Shown here: one piece after another, positions 6,860 through 6,958 of the stretch
Layout of the letters: each line of letters begins with the position of its first letter
How positions within the stretch are numbered: position 1 is the first letter of the stretch
Assembly (NCBI GenBank): GCA_030741455.1
Contig: JASLVI010000076.1
Span: 1-6,958 of the forward strand
Reading direction: 5' to 3'
From: Candidatus Poseidoniaceae archaeon
GTDB taxonomy: Archaea > Thermoplasmatota > Poseidoniia > Poseidoniales > Poseidoniaceae
Length of the DNA stretch: 6,958 bases
Program-made: the position numbers and the translations under genes
The notes under the pieces: generated by a model
Seen by the model: only the letters and a program-made list of their open reading frames with translations
The model's database searches: none
Told to the model about the DNA's origin: nothing

Positions 6860-6864
6860 ATACC

Positions 6865-6958
6865 ATGTCAAGAGGAAGTCGAAAAATCGCAGTTATTGGT
6901 GCAGGAAACGTTGGAGCAACATGTGCATTTGTTCTTGCAAATATGAAAATTGCAGATG
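6865..6958 (+). CDS. LDH-like malate/lactate dehydrogenase, N-terminal fragment
   Basis: Only the first 31 codons are in the window. They begin MSRGSRKIAVIGAGNVGATC and continue as the first beta-alpha unit of a Rossmann fold, with GAGNVG (residues 12-17) as the dinucleotide-binding glycine motif. This is the usual N-terminus of the L-lactate/malate dehydrogenase superfamily, in which archaeal members are mostly malate dehydrogenases of the LDH-like type. The residue that separates malate from lactate specificity and the cofactor-selecting acid after strand two lie outside the window, so I do not give a symbol. The SD GGAGAG ends five bases before the ATG. It is divergent from pntA1; its likely NADH product or substrate links it to the transhydrogenase. 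Confidence 0.85.
   Translation, partial: MSRGSRKIAVIGAGNVGATCAFVLANMKIAD

Larger units (their letters stand above)
6736..6864. promoter_or_regulatory. Divergent intergenic region between pntA1 and the dehydrogenase gene
   Basis: This 129-bp gap must hold the start signals of both the pnt operon and the dehydrogenase gene. A TATA-like ATTAAAA/TTTTAAT element lies at 6824-6830. On the plus strand it would place a start near 6853, leaving a short leader with the SD; read on the other strand as TTTTAA it could also serve pntA1, giving a leader of about 65 bases. A short inverted repeat lies beside it at 6792-6804. The promoter positions are inferred from archaeal spacing rules only. Confidence 0.45.

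Overview
The window carries seven protein-coding genes on nearly all of its length and no RNA gene, mobile element or CRISPR array that I can see. Six genes run on the minus strand and the start of one runs on the plus strand. The moderately AT-rich composition, tight packing, SD motifs matching an archaeal 16S tail (AGGAGGTG), and the mix of a proton-translocating transhydrogenase, a Tat component and a large secreted M6 peptidase suggest a planktonic heterotrophic archaeon. Marine Group II (Poseidoniales) is my best guess. This is inference; no rRNA or marker gene is present to prove it.

Layout, in the direction of minus-strand transcription. A divergent intergenic region (6736-6864) separates the plus-strand start of an LDH-like malate/lactate dehydrogenase (6865 onward) from a three-gene NAD(P) transhydrogenase operon: pntA1 (alpha1, NAD domain), pntA2 (alpha2, membrane) and pntB (beta, membrane plus NADP domain). 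The pnt genes are translationally coupled: the same 10-mer SD lies inside the last codons of each upstream gene. After 62 bp comes a secreted, membrane-anchored Reeler-like domain protein with a CTCHG motif. Nine bp later comes a TatC-like translocase gene that continues into an extra cytoplasmic domain whose cysteine pattern resembles the N-terminal part of HdrA. Last is a secreted M6-family metallopeptidase that runs off the left edge.

How they fit together. Malate/lactate dehydrogenase makes or uses NADH, and transhydrogenase exchanges NADH for NADPH at the expense of the proton gradient, so the divergent pair fits a redox-balancing unit. The second half of the cluster concerns the cell surface: a translocase, an anchored extracellular domain protein and a secreted protease.

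The best candidate for something undescribed is the TatC-like protein with a fused HdrA-N-like cysteine domain, next to the CTCHG Reeler-like protein. A second candidate is the transhydrogenase, which lacks a histidine at the known proton-channel positions.
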